64,000 bases of DNA, taken from the NCBI RefSeq assembly GCF_003012705.1, contig NZ_PXYL01000007.1, positions 186,001 to 250,000 of the forward strand, written 5' to 3'. Every line of letters starts with the position of its first letter. Positions within the stretch are counted from its first letter, which is position 1. Shown here piece after piece: positions 50,150-61,074 of this stretch. The position numbers were made by a program, and so were the translations under genes. The notes beneath the pieces are model-generated. The model had not been told where the DNA came from, did no database searches, and saw nothing but the letters and a program-made list of their open reading frames with translations. The stretch is from Pseudaminobacter soli (ex Li et al. 2025) (lineage in GTDB: Bacteria > Pseudomonadota > Alphaproteobacteria > Rhizobiales > Rhizobiaceae).

Positions 50150-52726
50150 ATGGCGCGCGGGACGGCCTCCGGCGGGGTAAGCGAACGGGAGCTGTTCGCC
50201 TCCGAGGCGGAGAACTTTGCGCCGCGAGAACTGCAAGCCGCTCCTGAGGCCTACGCACGAACCTCGCCGAAGCCGGCAAAACCCGCGCGAGGCGCGAGAC
50301 CACCCGCAGCCTCATGGCTGGCTGTCGTCAACCTCCTCTATGCCAAGGCAGTTCGCGCGACCACTACCGCACTCGCCACGGAACTGGACCGCGGAACGCC
50401 TTTCCTCTTCGTGCCTGCATTGCTCGGCTGCGGCACCATCATCTACTACGGATTGCCTGAAGAGCCCGGATTTCAGCCCCTCATCGGCGGGCTAGTGGTC
50501 GCCTCGGTGGCGCTCGCCTTTGTGCCTACGCACCGGCAGGCGCTGCGCCTTCTCATCATGGCGGCGCTGTTCTGCTTGCTGGGCATGTTTCTTGCCAAGT
50601 TCGAAACCTGGCGGGCCGGAACGAACATGCTCGGCAGCGAGATTTCAACGCGCCTGACGGGACGTGTCGCCGAGATAGACCATATGGCCAATGGCCGTGT
50701 GCGCCTGACCATCGATGTTTTGACAACCGCCAAGCCGAAGCTGCGCTATGCACCCGAGCGCGTGCGCCTTTCGGCCCGCAAGATCCCGCCGGGGCTGGTC
50801 GTCGGTTCGGAGATCGAGGGCGCAGTTCGTCTGATGCCACCGACCGGGCCGGTTCGTCCCGACAGTTACGATTTCTCGTTCAGAAGCTATTTTTCCGGCA
50901 TTGGCGCCAGCGGCTTTTTCATGCGCGGTCCCGACCAGGTCAAGGGCGACACGCCACTGCCGATCGGCGCGCGCCTCTTCAACGGCGTGCAAAATCTCCG
51001 CAACACCATCGCCGAGCGCATCCGCGGCCTTATCGGGGGGCCGGAAGGCGAGATCGCGGCGGCGCTGGTGGTGGGCATCCGCGCCCGCATACCCGACGAG
51101 ATCAACGAGGCGATGCGGCGAACGGGCATCTATCACATCGTCGCCATTTCGGGGCTTCACATGGCGCTGGTCGCCGGAACGGTGATGGGGTCGCTGCGGA
51201 TGATCTTCGCCCTGTTTCCGGGCTTTTCTTCCCGCCACCCGGTCAAGAAATATGCGGCCATCGCGGCGTTGGCCGCCATCGTCAGCTACCTGTTCATTTC
51301 AGGTGGCCAGGTGGCGGCGCAGCGCAGCTGTTTCATGCTGGGCATCATGCTGATTGCGCTGCTGTTCGATCGTGGCGCGCTGACCACGCGCAACCTTGCG
51401 ATCTCGGCCTTCGTCATCGTTGCGATTTCGCCGCACGAATTGATCGGTCCAAGCTTCCAGATGTCCTTTGCCGCCACGGCCGCGCTTGTCGGCGGCTATG
51501 CGCTCTGGTCGGAATACCGTCAAAAGCGTAGGCGTGCGCCACCCGCTACCGGGCGGCCGCTGGCGATCGCAATCGTCAGCAAGATTGCGGGCGATATCGG
51601 CAGCCTGATGTTCACCTCCACCGTCGCCGGCATCGCTACCACGGCCTTCGGCGTCTATCACTTCCAGCGCGTCTCCCCGCTCAGCCTCATCGCCAACCTG
51701 GCCGTCATGCCGAGCGTGTCGTTCCTGGTGATGCCCTTCGCCGTGCTCGGCTCGCTCGCCATGCCGCTCGGTCTGGATGCGCCATTCTTCTACGTGATGG
51801 GCAAGGGCCTGACGATCATGATCACGGTCGCGAAATGGATATCGGACCGTTCGCCCATAGACGGGGTCGGCCTGATTTCGTCGCACTCGCTGGCCCTTTT
51901 GACCATTGCACTGGTCATCGTCACCATGGCCACAACCTGGCTGCGAGCACTGGCGCTGCCCTTCGCTTTCGCCGGCATGGTTACGCTGACGGATATTCGC
52001 ATGCCCGATGTTCTCATCTCCGAAGACGGCCGGCTCGTCGGTGTGCCCATCGGCGATCAAATGCTAGCGGTAAACAGGGCGCGGCCGAATGCATTCACCG
52101 TCGAAAACTGGAGACGGGCGCTGCCCACCGAAAAGATCGTCGGCCCGATCGATAGCCTGAAGCCAAAGTCCGGCCGCAAGAGCATTATGATCCTGGAAAC
52201 GCCGGCCGCCAGCGATCCTGATGATATCCCGGCGGAACAAGTTGCAAGCGGTGTCCCGGACCAGGCCGATGTTGACGCCACCTCGGCGGATGGAGTGACA
52301 GGCATCGGTTTCGACTGCCACGACGGGCTTTGCATTGCCGTGCATGCCTCCGGCGCCATCGTCGCGCATGCGACCAACATTTGGGCCGCGCGCCGGGCCT
52401 GTGACTATGCAAGCCTCATCGTCATCGAAGATGCCACCGCGAAAAACGTCTGTTCGACCGGTCCGCCACTGATCCTCACCAAACGCGAACTGGCACAGCA
52501 CGGCAGCGCCGCCGTCTACCTTTCGAATGGCGAAACCGGTCAAGTGTCAGAAGTCAGGTTCGCGCTTTCCGAGCCCTATCGACCCTGGCACGCGCAGAGA
52601 CAATTTTCGCGCGACGCACGCGGCTTGCCGCCATATGAGCAGAAACAGCGCGCTTACCCAAGCACCAAATTCCCGCGAGTCAAAAAACCGCCAACCGAGT
52701 ATTCTGCTGAACCATCGGAAGACTAA
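50150..52726 (+). CDS. comEC: ComEC/Rec2-family DNA uptake channel, no metallo-beta-lactamase domain
   Basis: ComEC conducts single-stranded DNA across the inner membrane during transformation. The 858-residue protein has a basic N-terminal extension of about 75 residues and then a DUF4131-like region (about 80-270). The Competence domain (about 290-580) holds many helices and the family motif YHIVAISGLHMALVAG near residue 325. The C-terminal 250 residues contain EDGRLVGVPIGD and FDCHDGLCIAV but no HxHxDH nuclease motif, as in other alphaproteobacterial ComECs. AAGGGGG stands before ATG 50150. It converges with lexA (31 nt). Confidence 0.93.
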   Translation: MARGTASGGVSERELFASEAENFAPRELQAAPEAYARTSPKPAKPARGARPPAASWLAVVNLLYAKAVRATTTALATELDRGTPFLFVPALLGCGTIIYYGLPEEPGFQPLIGGLVVASVALAFVPTHRQALRLLIMAALFCLLGMFLAKFETWRAGTNMLGSEISTRLTGRVAEIDHMANGRVRLTIDVLTTAKPKLRYAPERVRLSARKIPPGLVVGSEIEGAVRLMPPTGPVRPDSYDFSFRSYFSGIGASGFFMRGPDQVKGDTPLPIGARLFNGVQNLRNTIAERIRGLIGGPEGEIAAALVVGIRARIPDEINEAMRRTGIYHIVAISGLHMALVAGTVMGSLRMIFALFPGFSSRHPVKKYAAIAALAAIVSYLFISGGQVAAQRSCFMLGIMLIALLFDRGALTTRNLAISAFVIVAISPHELIGPSFQMSFAATAALVGGYALWSEYRQKRRRAPPATGRPLAIAIVSKIAGDIGSLMFTSTVAGIATTAFGVYHFQRVSPLSLIANLAVMPSVSFLVMPFAVLGSLAMPLGLDAPFFYVMGKGLTIMITVAKWISDRSPIDGVGLISSHSLALLTIALVIVTMATTWLRALALPFAFAGMVTLTDIRMPDVLISEDGRLVGVPIGDQMLAVNRARPNAFTVENWRRALPTEKIVGPIDSLKPKSGRKSIMILETPAASDPDDIPAEQVASGVPDQADVDATSADGVTGIGFDCHDGLCIAVHASGAIVAHATNIWAARRACDYASLIVIEDATAKNVCSTGPPLILTKRELAQHGSAAVYLSNGETGQVSEVRFALSEPYRPWHAQRQFSRDARGLPPYEQKQRAYPSTKFPRVKKPPTEYSAEPSED

Positions 52727-52757
52727 TGCCGACCCCAGCAATGCAGCCGAGGAAGAT

Positions 52758-53480
52758 TCAATAGCGGCGAATGAGACCGACCAGCTTGCCCTGCACCTTC
52801 ACCCGGTCGGGCCCGAAAATCCGCGTCTCGTAGGCGGGGTTGGCCGCCTCCAGCGCAATCGACGCGCCCTTGCGGCGGAAGCGTTTCAGCGTCGCTTCCT
52901 CGTCATCCACAAGCGCCACGACGATTTCGCCGGGGCTGGCGGTGTTGGCGTTGCGGATGATCACTGTGTCGCCGTCGAAAATGCCGGCCTCGATCATCGA
53001 GTCGCCCTTTACCTCGAGCGCATAGTGCTCGCCGCCGGCGATCATTTCGGGCGGCACCGAGATGGAGTGGGTTTTATGCTGAATGGCGTCGATCGGCACA
53101 CCGGCCGCGATGCGGCCCATGACCGGGATGGACACAGCGCTCGCCACATCGTCATTGCCGGCTGCAGGGGCACTGCGGACCGGTTCCGGCGCGCGGCGAC
53201 CGAGACTGCCTTCGATGACGCTGGGCGAAAACTTGGCGCGCTGCGGGGCAAGGCCCGGGGCGATGGAATCGGGCAAGCGAAGCACTTCAAGCGCTCGCGC
53301 CCGGTTCGGCAGGCGGCGGATGAAGCCGCGCTCCTCAAGAGCGGTGATGAGTCGGTGGATGCCAGATTTGGAAGCCAGATCCAGGGCTTCCTTCATTTCG
53401 TCGAAGGAAGGCGGGATGCCGCTTTCCTTCAGCCGTTCATGGATGAAGAGCAACAGTTCGTGTTGTTTGCGCGTCAGCAT
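52758..53480 (-). CDS. lexA: LexA SOS repressor
   Basis: LexA represses the SOS regulon and self-cleaves with activated RecA. The 240-residue protein has an N-terminal winged helix (about 1-65; [15 protein letters not shown] start). The Ala126-Gly127 cleavage site is in RIAAGVP, and the Ser161-Lys199 dyad is in KGDSMIEAG and EATLKRF. I chose ATG 53480, the standard MLTRKQ start. A GTTC-N7-GTTC LexA box lies in its own promoter, so autoregulation is expected. Confidence 0.97.
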   Translation of the reverse strand: MLTRKQHELLLFIHERLKESGIPPSFDEMKEALDLASKSGIHRLITALEERGFIRRLPNRARALEVLRLPDSIAPGLAPQRAKFSPSVIEGSLGRRAPEPVRSAPAAGNDDVASAVSIPVMGRIAAGVPIDAIQHKTHSISVPPEMIAGGEHYALEVKGDSMIEAGIFDGDTVIIRNANTASPGEIVVALVDDEEATLKRFRRKGASIALEAANPAYETRIFGPDRVKVQGKLVGLIRRY

Positions 53481-53519
53481 CGCCGGCCCCCGGGAAACCC
53501 TAAAACAAAACCAGAACAA

Positions 53520-53548
53520 ACACTATCTGTTCCATTTGTGTTCCGCAA
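53520..53548 (-). promoter_or_regulatory. lexA promoter with alphaproteobacterial SOS box
   Basis: On the minus strand, TTGCGG (53548-53543) and TAGTGT (53525-53520) are separated by 17 nt. The LexA box GTTC-N7-GTTC (plus strand 53529-53543) fills the spacer, the expected design for self-repression. Confidence 0.75.
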
Positions 53549-53838
53549 CTGTTTAAATTTTAATGAACTCATCAATCCGGCGTAAACCATTACAGCTACG
53601 CCAAGCTGCGCGGGCCTACGACATCAGTCGCGGGAAAGCCCGCAGAGCTTTGATTTTATGAAGGTTTTCTTCTGGCACGACCGTCTGTGCCGTGTCGACA
53701 TTCGCTCGCACCGATATTAACCGGATGACGACGTGTCAGCCGCCAGAGGCGACGGATGGTGAACAAATACCGTCCAAATCACCTTCTAGGAGGCGAAAAG
53801 ACGATTCGATCTTCTGGCGTTTTTACTGAAGATTGCTG
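53549..53838. other. Gap between lexA promoter and moeA 3' end
   Basis: I see no convincing gene in these 290 nt. Positions near 53634 hold a short GCGGG-AAAG-CCCGC hairpin, and the sequence is less GC-rich near the lexA promoter. It may hold the lexA upstream region and the moeA transcript end. Confidence 0.5.
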
Positions 53839-55053
53839 TCAGCGCAGCCGCAGCACACTGCAGATCGTGCCGACCGGTGCCGCGGGCGCAAAAGGTTCGC
53901 GGATGATCAGGCCGTTTGCGTCGGCGAAAGTCTTGAGCATCGACGAGTCCTGGGTTTCGAACGGCGTCGCCTTGAGCCCGTCGGGATCGTCGCGCAGCAC
54001 CGCCCGCACATAATCCTGCCTCAGGTCGTTGGCCGGCATGGGCTTGTCGAGCGTCGCTTGGCAGATATCAGGCCGGTAAGGGCGCCCGCCGAGCCTCGAC
54101 AGCAGCGGCTTGAGGAACAGGTGCGAGCAGACGAGGCTCGCGACCGGGTTGCCCGGCAGGCCGAGAAAGCGGGTGCGGCCGCGTCGGCCGAACATCAGCG
54201 GCTTGCCGGGGCGCATGGCGATCTTCCAGAAATCGAGTTCCATGCCCTCGGCGATCAGCGCTTCGTTGGTGAGGTCGTGGTCGCCGACCGATGCGCCGCC
54301 AAGCGTGACCACAACGTCGGCGTCCTGCTCAAGCGCGTGTCTGATGCGCGCGGAGATCGCCGGTCGGCTGTCGGGCACGATGCCGAGATCGAGCACCCTC
54401 GCGCCGACCGATTCGGCGATTGCCCCAACGCCGAAGGCATTGGAAGCGACAATCTGGTCAGGGCCGAGCTCGCTGCCCGGCAGCAGCAATTCGTCGCCGG
54501 TCGCAATGATTGCCAGCAATGGCTTCTTGATGACCGGCAGGCCAGGGTGGTTTGCCGCCGCCGCCAGCGACACGGCGCCCGCATCGAGCAGCCGCCCCTT
54601 CTCCAGCAGCAGATCGCCAGCGCAGAAATCGAGCCCCCTGCGCCTGATGTGCCGGCCCTCAGCCACCGTTTCGACGACTTCGACCGTGTGTTCGTCGAGT
54701 CGGTGCGCGTTTTCCTGAATCACGATCGTGTCGGCGCCTGCGGGAACCGGTGCGCCGGTGAAAATGCGCACTGCCTGTCCCGGTTCGATCGCACCGTTGA
54801 AGCGGCGGCCGGCTGGCGCCTGGCCGATGACTTGCAGCGTCACCGGCACGGATGCCACGTCGGCAGCGTGCACGGCGTAGCCGTCCATCGCGGTTGCATC
54901 GAAGGGTGGCTGAGTTCGAAGTGCACGGACATCGTCGGCAAGCACACGGCCCGCCGTTTCCGCGAGCGGAACATACTCGCCCTCGCGCGGCTCCGCCCCA
55001 TCGAGCAGCCGTTCCAGTGCCTCGCTGACAGGCAACAATGCCATTTCAGGCAC
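53839..55053 (-). CDS. moeA: Molybdopterin molybdotransferase MoeA
   Basis: MoeA inserts molybdate into adenylylated molybdopterin. The 404-residue protein has [16 protein letters not shown] near residue 50, [18 protein letters not shown] near residue 96, the MoCF-like domain [10 protein letters not shown] near residue 190 and [11 protein letters not shown] near residue 246. [11 protein letters not shown] and [11 protein letters not shown] follow, near residues 277 and 298. Its start overlaps the moaC stop by 8 nt. No molybdoenzyme gene is in the window. Confidence 0.97.
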   Translation of the reverse strand: MPEMALLPVSEALERLLDGAEPREGEYVPLAETAGRVLADDVRALRTQPPFDATAMDGYAVHAADVASVPVTLQVIGQAPAGRRFNGAIEPGQAVRIFTGAPVPAGADTIVIQENAHRLDEHTVEVVETVAEGRHIRRRGLDFCAGDLLLEKGRLLDAGAVSLAAAANHPGLPVIKKPLLAIIATGDELLLPGSELGPDQIVASNAFGVGAIAESVGARVLDLGIVPDSRPAISARIRHALEQDADVVVTLGGASVGDHDLTNEALIAEGMELDFWKIAMRPGKPLMFGRRGRTRFLGLPGNPVASLVCSHLFLKPLLSRLGGRPYRPDICQATLDKPMPANDLRQDYVRAVLRDDPDGLKATPFETQDSSMLKTFADANGLIIREPFAPAAPVGTICSVLRLR

Positions 55054-55534
55054 CCGCTTTGTAGTCGCCGGACTTGCCGCCGGTCTTCTCGACCAGTCTT
55101 ATGCCGGAAATCACCATGCCCCGGTCCACGGCCTTGGCCATGTCGTAGATGGTCAGGCAGGCAACGGAAGCCGCAGTCAGCGCTTCCATTTCCACACCGG
55201 TCTTGCCGGTCACGCGCGCCAGTGCGGTCACGCGCAGGCCGGGCAGGCTGTCGTCGGGCTCAATGTCGACCGAAACCTTGGTCAGCAGCAGCGGATGGCA
55301 GAGCGGGATCAGCTCATGCGTGCGCTTGGCAGCCATGATGCCGGCCAGGCGCGCCGTGCCCAGCACGTCGCCCTTCTTGGCGTTGCCCTCGCGGATCAGC
55401 TTCAGCGTCTCCGGCAGCATGCGAACAAACCCTTCGGCGATCGCGGTGCGCTCGGTTTCAGCCTTGGCGCCGACATCGACCATATGAGCCTGGCCTTCGG
55501 TGCCGAGATGGGTGAGGGCGGGCTTGTCGGTCAT
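55046..55534 (-). CDS. moaC: Cyclic pyranopterin monophosphate synthase MoaC
   Basis: MoaC completes the first step of molybdenum cofactor synthesis with MoaA. The 162-residue protein has [19 protein letters not shown] near residue 54, [16 protein letters not shown] near residue 77, [15 protein letters not shown] near residue 111 and the C-terminal KSGDYKAG. It sits 3 nt after trpC and overlaps moeA by 8 nt. Confidence 0.97.
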   Translation of the reverse strand: MTDKPALTHLGTEGQAHMVDVGAKAETERTAIAEGFVRMLPETLKLIREGNAKKGDVLGTARLAGIMAAKRTHELIPLCHPLLLTKVSVDIEPDDSLPGLRVTALARVTGKTGVEMEALTAASVACLTIYDMAKAVDRGMVISGIRLVEKTGGKSGDYKAGA

Positions 55535-55537
55535 TGC

Positions 55538-56356
55538 CTAGCCGTTCGCCGCCTGGGCGGCGGGCGCCCCCGTGAGCAGGGTGCGGGTAGCTGCGGTCAC
55601 ATCGGCCTGGCGCATGAGGCTTTCGCCCACCAGGAATGTGCCGATGCCGCTGCGCTCCAGCCGCCGGCAGTCGTCATGGGTGAAGATACCGCTTTCGCCG
55701 ACCAGCAGCTTGTTGTCGGGCACCAGCTTGGAAAGCCGTTCAGAAGTATCGAGACTGACTTCGAAAGTGCGCAGGTTGCGGTTGTTGATGCCGATCAGCG
55801 GCGAGGCGAGCTTGAGCGCCCGCTCGGTCTCGGCCTCGTCATGCACCTCCACCAGAACGTCCATGCCGAGATGGTGGGCGGTGTCCTCGAGCGCCTTGGC
55901 TTCGTCGTCGGTCAGGCTCGCCATGATGACGAGGATGGCGTCGGCGCCCCAGGCGCGCGCTTCATAGACCTGGTAAGGCTCGAACATGAAATCCTTGCGC
56001 AACGCAGGCAGCCCGCAGGCGGCGCGCGCGGCGGTCAGGAATTCGGGCGCACCCTGGAAGGAAGGCGTGTCGGTCAGCACGGAAAGGCAGGCAGCTCCGC
56101 CAAGTTCATAGGCGCGTGCCAGCGCCGGCGGATCGAAATCCGGCCGGATCAGTCCTTTGGAAGGGCTGGCCTTCTTGATTTCGGCAATGAGCGCGAACTG
56201 GCCGGCGGCCCGCTTCGCCCGCAGTGCGGCCAGAAAGCCGCGTGGCTCTTCCACGCCGCGGACTTGCGCCTTGAGCTCGATCAGCGGCAGCCGGGCCTTG
56301 GCAGCGGCGATTTCCTCGCGCTTGTAGGCTTCGATCTTCGCAAGAATGTCGCCCAT
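55538..56356 (-). CDS. trpC: Indole-3-glycerol phosphate synthase
   Basis: TrpC closes the indole ring in tryptophan synthesis. The 272-residue TIM barrel has [17 protein letters not shown] near residue 54, [16 protein letters not shown] near residue 91, [20 protein letters not shown] near residue 116 and [12 protein letters not shown] near residue 184. It is monofunctional, without a TrpF domain. It lies 4 nt after trpD and 3 nt before moaC. Confidence 0.97.
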   Translation of the reverse strand: MGDILAKIEAYKREEIAAAKARLPLIELKAQVRGVEEPRGFLAALRAKRAAGQFALIAEIKKASPSKGLIRPDFDPPALARAYELGGAACLSVLTDTPSFQGAPEFLTAARAACGLPALRKDFMFEPYQVYEARAWGADAILVIMASLTDDEAKALEDTAHHLGMDVLVEVHDEAETERALKLASPLIGINNRNLRTFEVSLDTSERLSKLVPDNKLLVGESGIFTHDDCRRLERSGIGTFLVGESLMRQADVTAATRTLLTGAPAAQAANG

Positions 56357-56360
56357 GACG

Positions 56361-57374
56361 CTACCCGTTGGAGACTTTTACCAGGGCTTCGAGCACGCCC
56401 AGCGCCTTGCCGGTGTCGATCGAGGCCGCGGCGGCTGCAACGCCGTCCGAAATATTCGCAACCTTGCCGGAAACGACAAGCCCCGCGCCGGCATTCATCA
56501 GCACGGTGTCGCGATAGGCGCCCGGTGTGCCCGACAGCACCGCCCGCAGTTTCTCCGCGTTGTAGCTGGCCTCGCCGCCACGCAGATCTTCCTTGCTGTG
56601 GCGCTTCAGCCCGAGCTCCTCGGGGGTCAGCACGAAACTGCGAATCTCGCCGCCGACGAGCTCCGCGACATTCGTTTCGCCCGTGGTGGTGATCTCGTCA
56701 TAGCCGTCGCCATGGACCACCCAGACGTGATCTGCGCCCAGGGCCTTCAGCGTCTCGGCTACTGGCTTGACCCATTCTGGCGAGAACACGCCGACCATCT
56801 GGCGGGTCACGCCGGCCGGGTTGGAAAGGGGGCCGAGCAGGTTGAATATGGTGCGGGTGCCAAGCTCGACGCGCGTCGGACCCACATGGCGCATGGCCGG
56901 ATGGTGGGCAGGGGCAAACATGAATCCGACGCCTGCTTCACGCACGCAGTTGCCGATCTCGGCGGGCGTCAAGTCGATCTTCACGCCAAGGGCCATCAGC
57001 ACGTCGGCGGCGCCCGTCTGCGAGGACAGACCGCGATTGCCATGCTTGGCCACCGGCACGCCAGCGCCCGCAATCACGAAGGCGGAAGCGGTGGAGATGT
57101 TGACGCTGTGCGAGCCGTCGCCGCCGGTGCCGACGATGTCGACCGCATTTGCAGGGGCTTCGACGCGCAGCATCTTGTCGCGCATCGTCGCTACGGCGCC
57201 CGAGATTTCGTCGACCGTTTCGCCGCGCACCCTGAGCGCCATCAGGAAGCCACCGATCTGGCCCGGCGTAGCATCGCCGGACATGATGATGTCAAAGGCT
57301 TCCTTGGCTTCTTCGAAGGAAAGCGGGGTGCCTGCAGCGACCTTGGCTAGGTGAGGTTTGAGCGTACTACTCAT
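56361..57374 (-). CDS. trpD: Anthranilate phosphoribosyltransferase
   Basis: TrpD joins anthranilate and PRPP in tryptophan synthesis. The 337-residue protein has the PRPP loop [17 protein letters not shown] near residue 80, [17 protein letters not shown] near residue 108 and [13 protein letters not shown] near residue 160. It starts 2 nt after ppiD and ends 4 nt before trpC. No trpG lies in the operon, which fits rhizobia in which TrpE and TrpG are fused elsewhere. Confidence 0.97.
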   Translation of the reverse strand: MSSTLKPHLAKVAAGTPLSFEEAKEAFDIIMSGDATPGQIGGFLMALRVRGETVDEISGAVATMRDKMLRVEAPANAVDIVGTGGDGSHSVNISTASAFVIAGAGVPVAKHGNRGLSSQTGAADVLMALGVKIDLTPAEIGNCVREAGVGFMFAPAHHPAMRHVGPTRVELGTRTIFNLLGPLSNPAGVTRQMVGVFSPEWVKPVAETLKALGADHVWVVHGDGYDEITTTGETNVAELVGGEIRSFVLTPEELGLKRHSKEDLRGGEASYNAEKLRAVLSGTPGAYRDTVLMNAGAGLVVSGKVANISDGVAAAAASIDTGKALGVLEALVKVSNG

Positions 57375-57376
57375 CG

Positions 57377-59269
57377 TCAGAACGCCAATGCCTGGCTGAT
57401 GGCGCTCTGGTTCACCGAGACGGAGTATTCCGCCTGAAGCTTGGCAACCAGCTCGTCCAGCATGTCATCGCCGATGCCGCGTGCGAACTGATTGCGCAGA
57501 TCTTCCGGCACGGAGCTGGCGTCGGCGGCGACCGGTTCGGACACGTCGGTCACCTTGAACAGGACCTGGGCATCGCCGGAGGGCGAGGGGAACACGCCTA
57601 CGCCGTTCTGGGCGACGCCGAAGACCGCGGACACGCCGGCGCGACCGAAATCGCCGTCGTCAGCCTCGCGCTTCAGGCCGCGCTTGGTCTGCTTCTCGAG
57701 CGACATTTCCGTGGCAAGGGTGTCGAGCGTCGAGCCATCCTTCAGGCGCTTGGACAGTTCCTCGCCCTTGGCGGCAAGGCGCTTTTCCGTTTCGGCCTTC
57801 GTCCAGTCGGCGATGGCCTTGTCCTTGACTTCATCGAGCGTGCGGTCTCGGGCAGGGGTGATGCCGTCGACTTCGTAGAAGACGTAGCCCGTCGAGCCCA
57901 TGGTGATGGGCGGGTTGTCCGCGTCGACTTCGGCCTGGAACACGGCCTGCAGCAGCTGAGGCGACTGCGGCAGCGTGGAGATCGCCTGGCCATTGGAATC
58001 CTGGCCCGCCCGGTCGATGGCGTCGATCGTCACTACCTTCAGATGAGACTTGGCGGCGGCGTCCTTCATCGAGTCGCCGGCGGCGCGCGCATCTTCGTAG
58101 GCGTCGTGCACTTCCATCAGCTGGCGATTGGCTTCCGCCAGGGCCAGCCGCGTGCGGATCTCAGCTGCCACCTCTTCCAGCGGCTTGACGACTTCGGGCT
58201 TGATCTCGGTCACGCGCAGCAGCACCGGGCCGAACTGGCCCTGCACCACGGGGCTGACCTCGTTGGCGCTGAGCGAGAAGGCTGCATCGGCGATCGCCTT
58301 GTCGGCGATCTTGTCCTTGCTCACCGTGCCCAGCAGGATGTCTGCCTCGGTCTTGCCTTCGCCTGCGGCGATCTTGTCGAAAGTGGCGCCGCCCTTGATC
58401 GAATCCAGGGCCGCTGTTGCCGCTTCCGGGCTCTTGAACACGATCTGCTCGATCGTGCGCTGCTCGGGCGTGGTGTAGCGGGCCTTGTTCTTTTCATACT
58501 CCTCGCGCACCTGGTCGTCGGTGATCGACTTTTCGTCGATGATGTCCGAGGGCTCGAGCTTCACGTACGAAATCTTACGGAATTCAGGAGCCGCATACTT
58601 CTTCTTGTTCTCTTCGAACCAGGCGGAGAGCACGTCGTTCGACGGCGCGGAGATCGGCTCAACCAGCGACTTCGGCAGAACCAGATAGTCCACCGTGCGG
58701 TCTTCGCCACGATAGAGGGCAACGCCGCGCAGGAAGGTATCGGGCGCCTTGAAGCCGTCGGAAATGGCCTCGACGATCTGTTGGCGGATCGCGACCTGCG
58801 AGCGATTGGCGAAATAGTCGTCCGGGCGCATGCCGAGCTGGCGGATCACATACTCGAACTGCTGGCGGTTGAAGCGGCCGTCAGCCCCCTGAAAGGCCGG
58901 GTCCTCGGCCGTCAGCGCGGCCAGCCGGTCCTTGGAAAGGCCGAGACCCATCTTGCGCGCCTGCTCGTCCAGGAGCGCGCCGGCGACCAGCTGCGACAGT
59001 ACCTGGTTCTCGAGGCCGAACGCCTTCATCTGCTCGCGCGTCAGGCGCTGGCCCAACTGCTGCTGCAACATATTGACCTGACGGTCGAAGGCCAGGCGGT
59101 AGTCGTTGATGGAGACGGTGGTGCCGCCGACTGTCACGACCTTGTTGCCGCCGCTGTGGCCTTCCATCATCTTGCCGGTGATGCCCCAGATGGCAAAGCT
59201 CACGACCAGCATAAGAAGCAGGAGCTTCGCAACCCAGGTTCCAGCGGCGTTTCGCAAGCTATCGAGCAT
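57377..59269 (-). CDS. ppiD: Peptidylprolyl isomerase, SurA_N/PpiD type
   Basis: This periplasmic, membrane-anchored folding factor is 630 residues long. A single N-terminal helix ([20 protein letters not shown]) anchors it. A SurA_N-like chaperone region spans about 40-230. A rotamase (parvulin-like) domain follows at about 240-370, with weak active-site conservation, and then a long C-terminal region. PpiD helps outer-membrane and secreted proteins leave SecYEG; catalytic activity is uncertain. It heads the ppiD-trpD-trpC-moaC-moeA unit and diverges from tpiA. Confidence 0.9.
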   Translation of the reverse strand: MLDSLRNAAGTWVAKLLLLMLVVSFAIWGITGKMMEGHSGGNKVVTVGGTTVSINDYRLAFDRQVNMLQQQLGQRLTREQMKAFGLENQVLSQLVAGALLDEQARKMGLGLSKDRLAALTAEDPAFQGADGRFNRQQFEYVIRQLGMRPDDYFANRSQVAIRQQIVEAISDGFKAPDTFLRGVALYRGEDRTVDYLVLPKSLVEPISAPSNDVLSAWFEENKKKYAAPEFRKISYVKLEPSDIIDEKSITDDQVREEYEKNKARYTTPEQRTIEQIVFKSPEAATAALDSIKGGATFDKIAAGEGKTEADILLGTVSKDKIADKAIADAAFSLSANEVSPVVQGQFGPVLLRVTEIKPEVVKPLEEVAAEIRTRLALAEANRQLMEVHDAYEDARAAGDSMKDAAAKSHLKVVTIDAIDRAGQDSNGQAISTLPQSPQLLQAVFQAEVDADNPPITMGSTGYVFYEVDGITPARDRTLDEVKDKAIADWTKAETEKRLAAKGEELSKRLKDGSTLDTLATEMSLEKQTKRGLKREADDGDFGRAGVSAVFGVAQNGVGVFPSPSGDAQVLFKVTDVSEPVAADASSVPEDLRNQFARGIGDDMLDELVAKLQAEYSVSVNQSAISQALAF

Positions 59270-59419
59270 GATCTCTTCCGGTTTCTTGTCGTTTTATGAC
59301 GTGTTTGGCGTCTGATTGAAGGGCAATAGCCTCCTTCACGCCCAGTGTCGATTGCTTTGTGGTCTGATTTTGCTAGTGAGGGCGCGAGGCACCGATCACA
59401 AGAACAGGATCAGAGCAAT

Positions 59420-60184
59420 ATGACGCCAGGAATTCGGCCGCTGGTCGCCGGCAATTGGAAGATGAACGGAACCAGCGCTTCGCTCGGCGAATTGCGGGCA
59501 ATCGGGGAGGGGTTCGCGCAGGGGCTTGATGCCGTGGTCGACGGACTGGTCTGTGTTCCCGCGACGCTCATCTCCCGGGCAGCCGAAGCCGTGGCTGGGC
59601 TCCCATTCGCCATCGGCGGCGAAGACTGCCATCCCAAGGAAAGCGGCGCGCATACCGGCGACATCTCGGCCGAGATGCTGAAGGATGCCGGCGCCACCTA
59701 TGTGATCGTTGGCCATTCGGAACGCCGCACCGACCATTGCGAGGATGACGCGACGGTCCACGCCAAGGCCGAGGCCACCTGGCGCGCCGGGCTCGTGGCG
59801 ATCATCTGCATCGGCGAGACGCAGGCCGAGCGCGAAAGCGGTGCGACTCTGGAGATTCTTTCCCGCCAGATCGAAGGGTCCGTGCCGGCAAACGCAAACG
59901 CCGCCAATGCGGTGGTGGCCTATGAGCCGGTCTGGGCAATCGGCACCGGCCTGACGCCGACCGTGGCCGACGTGACCGAAGCACATGCCCACATCCGGGT
60001 TCGCCTTGCCGCAAAGCTCGGCGCCGAGGCCGGCAAGATCCGCATTCTCTATGGCGGTTCGGTGAAGCCTACAAATTGCGGCGAGCTCCTGTCGGTCGGA
60101 AACGTCGACGGGGCCCTGGTCGGCGGCGCGAGCCTCAAGGCGTCCGACTTTCTCGGCATCGCTTCGGCCTACCAGTCGATCTGA
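59420..60184 (+). CDS. tpiA: Triosephosphate isomerase
   Basis: TpiA interconverts dihydroxyacetone phosphate and glyceraldehyde-3-phosphate. The 254-residue barrel has the active-site Lys14 in AGNWKMNG, the catalytic His in VIVGHSERR near residue 97, the catalytic Glu and loop 6 in [11 protein letters not shown] near residue 168 and [10 protein letters not shown] near residue 212. ATG 59420 is the normal start; the frame is open further up without homology. Confidence 0.97.
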   Translation: MTPGIRPLVAGNWKMNGTSASLGELRAIGEGFAQGLDAVVDGLVCVPATLISRAAEAVAGLPFAIGGEDCHPKESGAHTGDISAEMLKDAGATYVIVGHSERRTDHCEDDATVHAKAEATWRAGLVAIICIGETQAERESGATLEILSRQIEGSVPANANAANAVVAYEPVWAIGTGLTPTVADVTEAHAHIRVRLAAKLGAEAGKIRILYGGSVKPTNCGELLSVGNVDGALVGGASLKASDFLGIASAYQSI

Positions 60185-60320
60185 TATTTTCGTTGCAATG
60201 CGGTCTCCTCATCCCATATTGGGAGACGGACTTGGAAATACAGCGAAAGCGTTGTATTGAGCCGCCTCCCATTCCTCGAGCGCGACGGCGTCCGCAAAAC
60301 CGCCAGTTTCAGGTGAAGTC

Positions 60321-60779
60321 ATGCAAACCGTAATCATTGTTATTCATCTGATGGTCGTTCTGGCGCTTGTCGGCGTCGTGCTGCTGCAGCGTTCCGAAGG
60401 CGGTGGCCTCGGCATCGGCGGCGGCTCGGGCTTCATGACCGCGCGCGGCGCGGCCAATGCGCTGACTCGCGCGACCGCGATCCTGGCAGCCGCCTTCTTC
60501 GCCACTTCGCTGATCCTCTCGATCCTTGCGCGCTATGGCGAGCGTCCGATCGACATCCTCGACCGCGTTCCGACGACGCAGGGCAACACCGGCACCCAGG
60601 GCGGCAACGGTACCCAGGGTGGCTCGAACGGCGGCGGCGTCCTCAACCAGCTCGGCGGCCAGCAGCCCGCTCCGGCCCAGGCACCTACTGCCGGTGGCAA
60701 TGCCGCGACCCCGCCTGCTTCGCCTGAGGTTCCCGCAGCTCCGGCGCAGCCGGCCGCTCCGCAGGTTCCGAACCAGTAA
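60321..60779 (+). CDS. secG: Preprotein translocase subunit SecG
   Basis: SecG is a small inner-membrane subunit of SecYEG. The 152-residue protein has two membrane helices (about 3-20 and 52-70) with the family motifs LVGVVLLQRSEGGGLGIGGG near residue 16 and GFMTARGAANALTRATAIL near residue 37. A Gly/Gln/Ala/Pro-rich tail of about 75 residues extends the C-terminus, longer than in E. coli but typical of rhizobia. It follows tpiA by 136 nt and ends at a strong terminator. Confidence 0.96.
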   Translation: MQTVIIVIHLMVVLALVGVVLLQRSEGGGLGIGGGSGFMTARGAANALTRATAILAAAFFATSLILSILARYGERPIDILDRVPTTQGNTGTQGGNGTQGGSNGGGVLNQLGGQQPAPAQAPTAGGNAATPPASPEVPAAPAQPAAPQVPNQ

Positions 60780-60824
60780 GGTTTTCGCCCCGAAGACTCT
60801 CGAAAGAGAGGGAATATTTTTCAG

Positions 60825-60859
60825 CCCCGCCGTGCGTCAAGCGCGGCGGGGTTTTGTTT
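60825..60859 (+). terminator. Intrinsic terminator of secG
   Basis: An 11-bp GC-rich stem (60825-60835 with 60841-60851, one T-G pair) and a GTCAA loop are followed by TTTTGTTTT. Confidence 0.9.
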
Positions 60860-61074
60860 TGAGGGCTGTCTGGGTGGGCCAATCGCCTACTGTTGTCGTT
60901 TGGCCACAGTGGATGCAATTGCGAATCGCATCCACTGAAACCGCCGTTTCCCCCATTGTGCTGATCTTGAGAATCCCAAGTTTAATTGCTTATAAACCCT
61001 GAAGCGGCAGTATCTGCTTTCGCACCGCACAGTTGTGCGCTGTCGCAAGCCAAATTATTTTCGGGATCGCTAAC

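Noticed and set aside
60203-60227. GTCTCC/GGAGAC stem between tpiA and secG
   Set aside because: It has a short stem with a large loop and no T tract; not enough to call a terminator or riboswitch.
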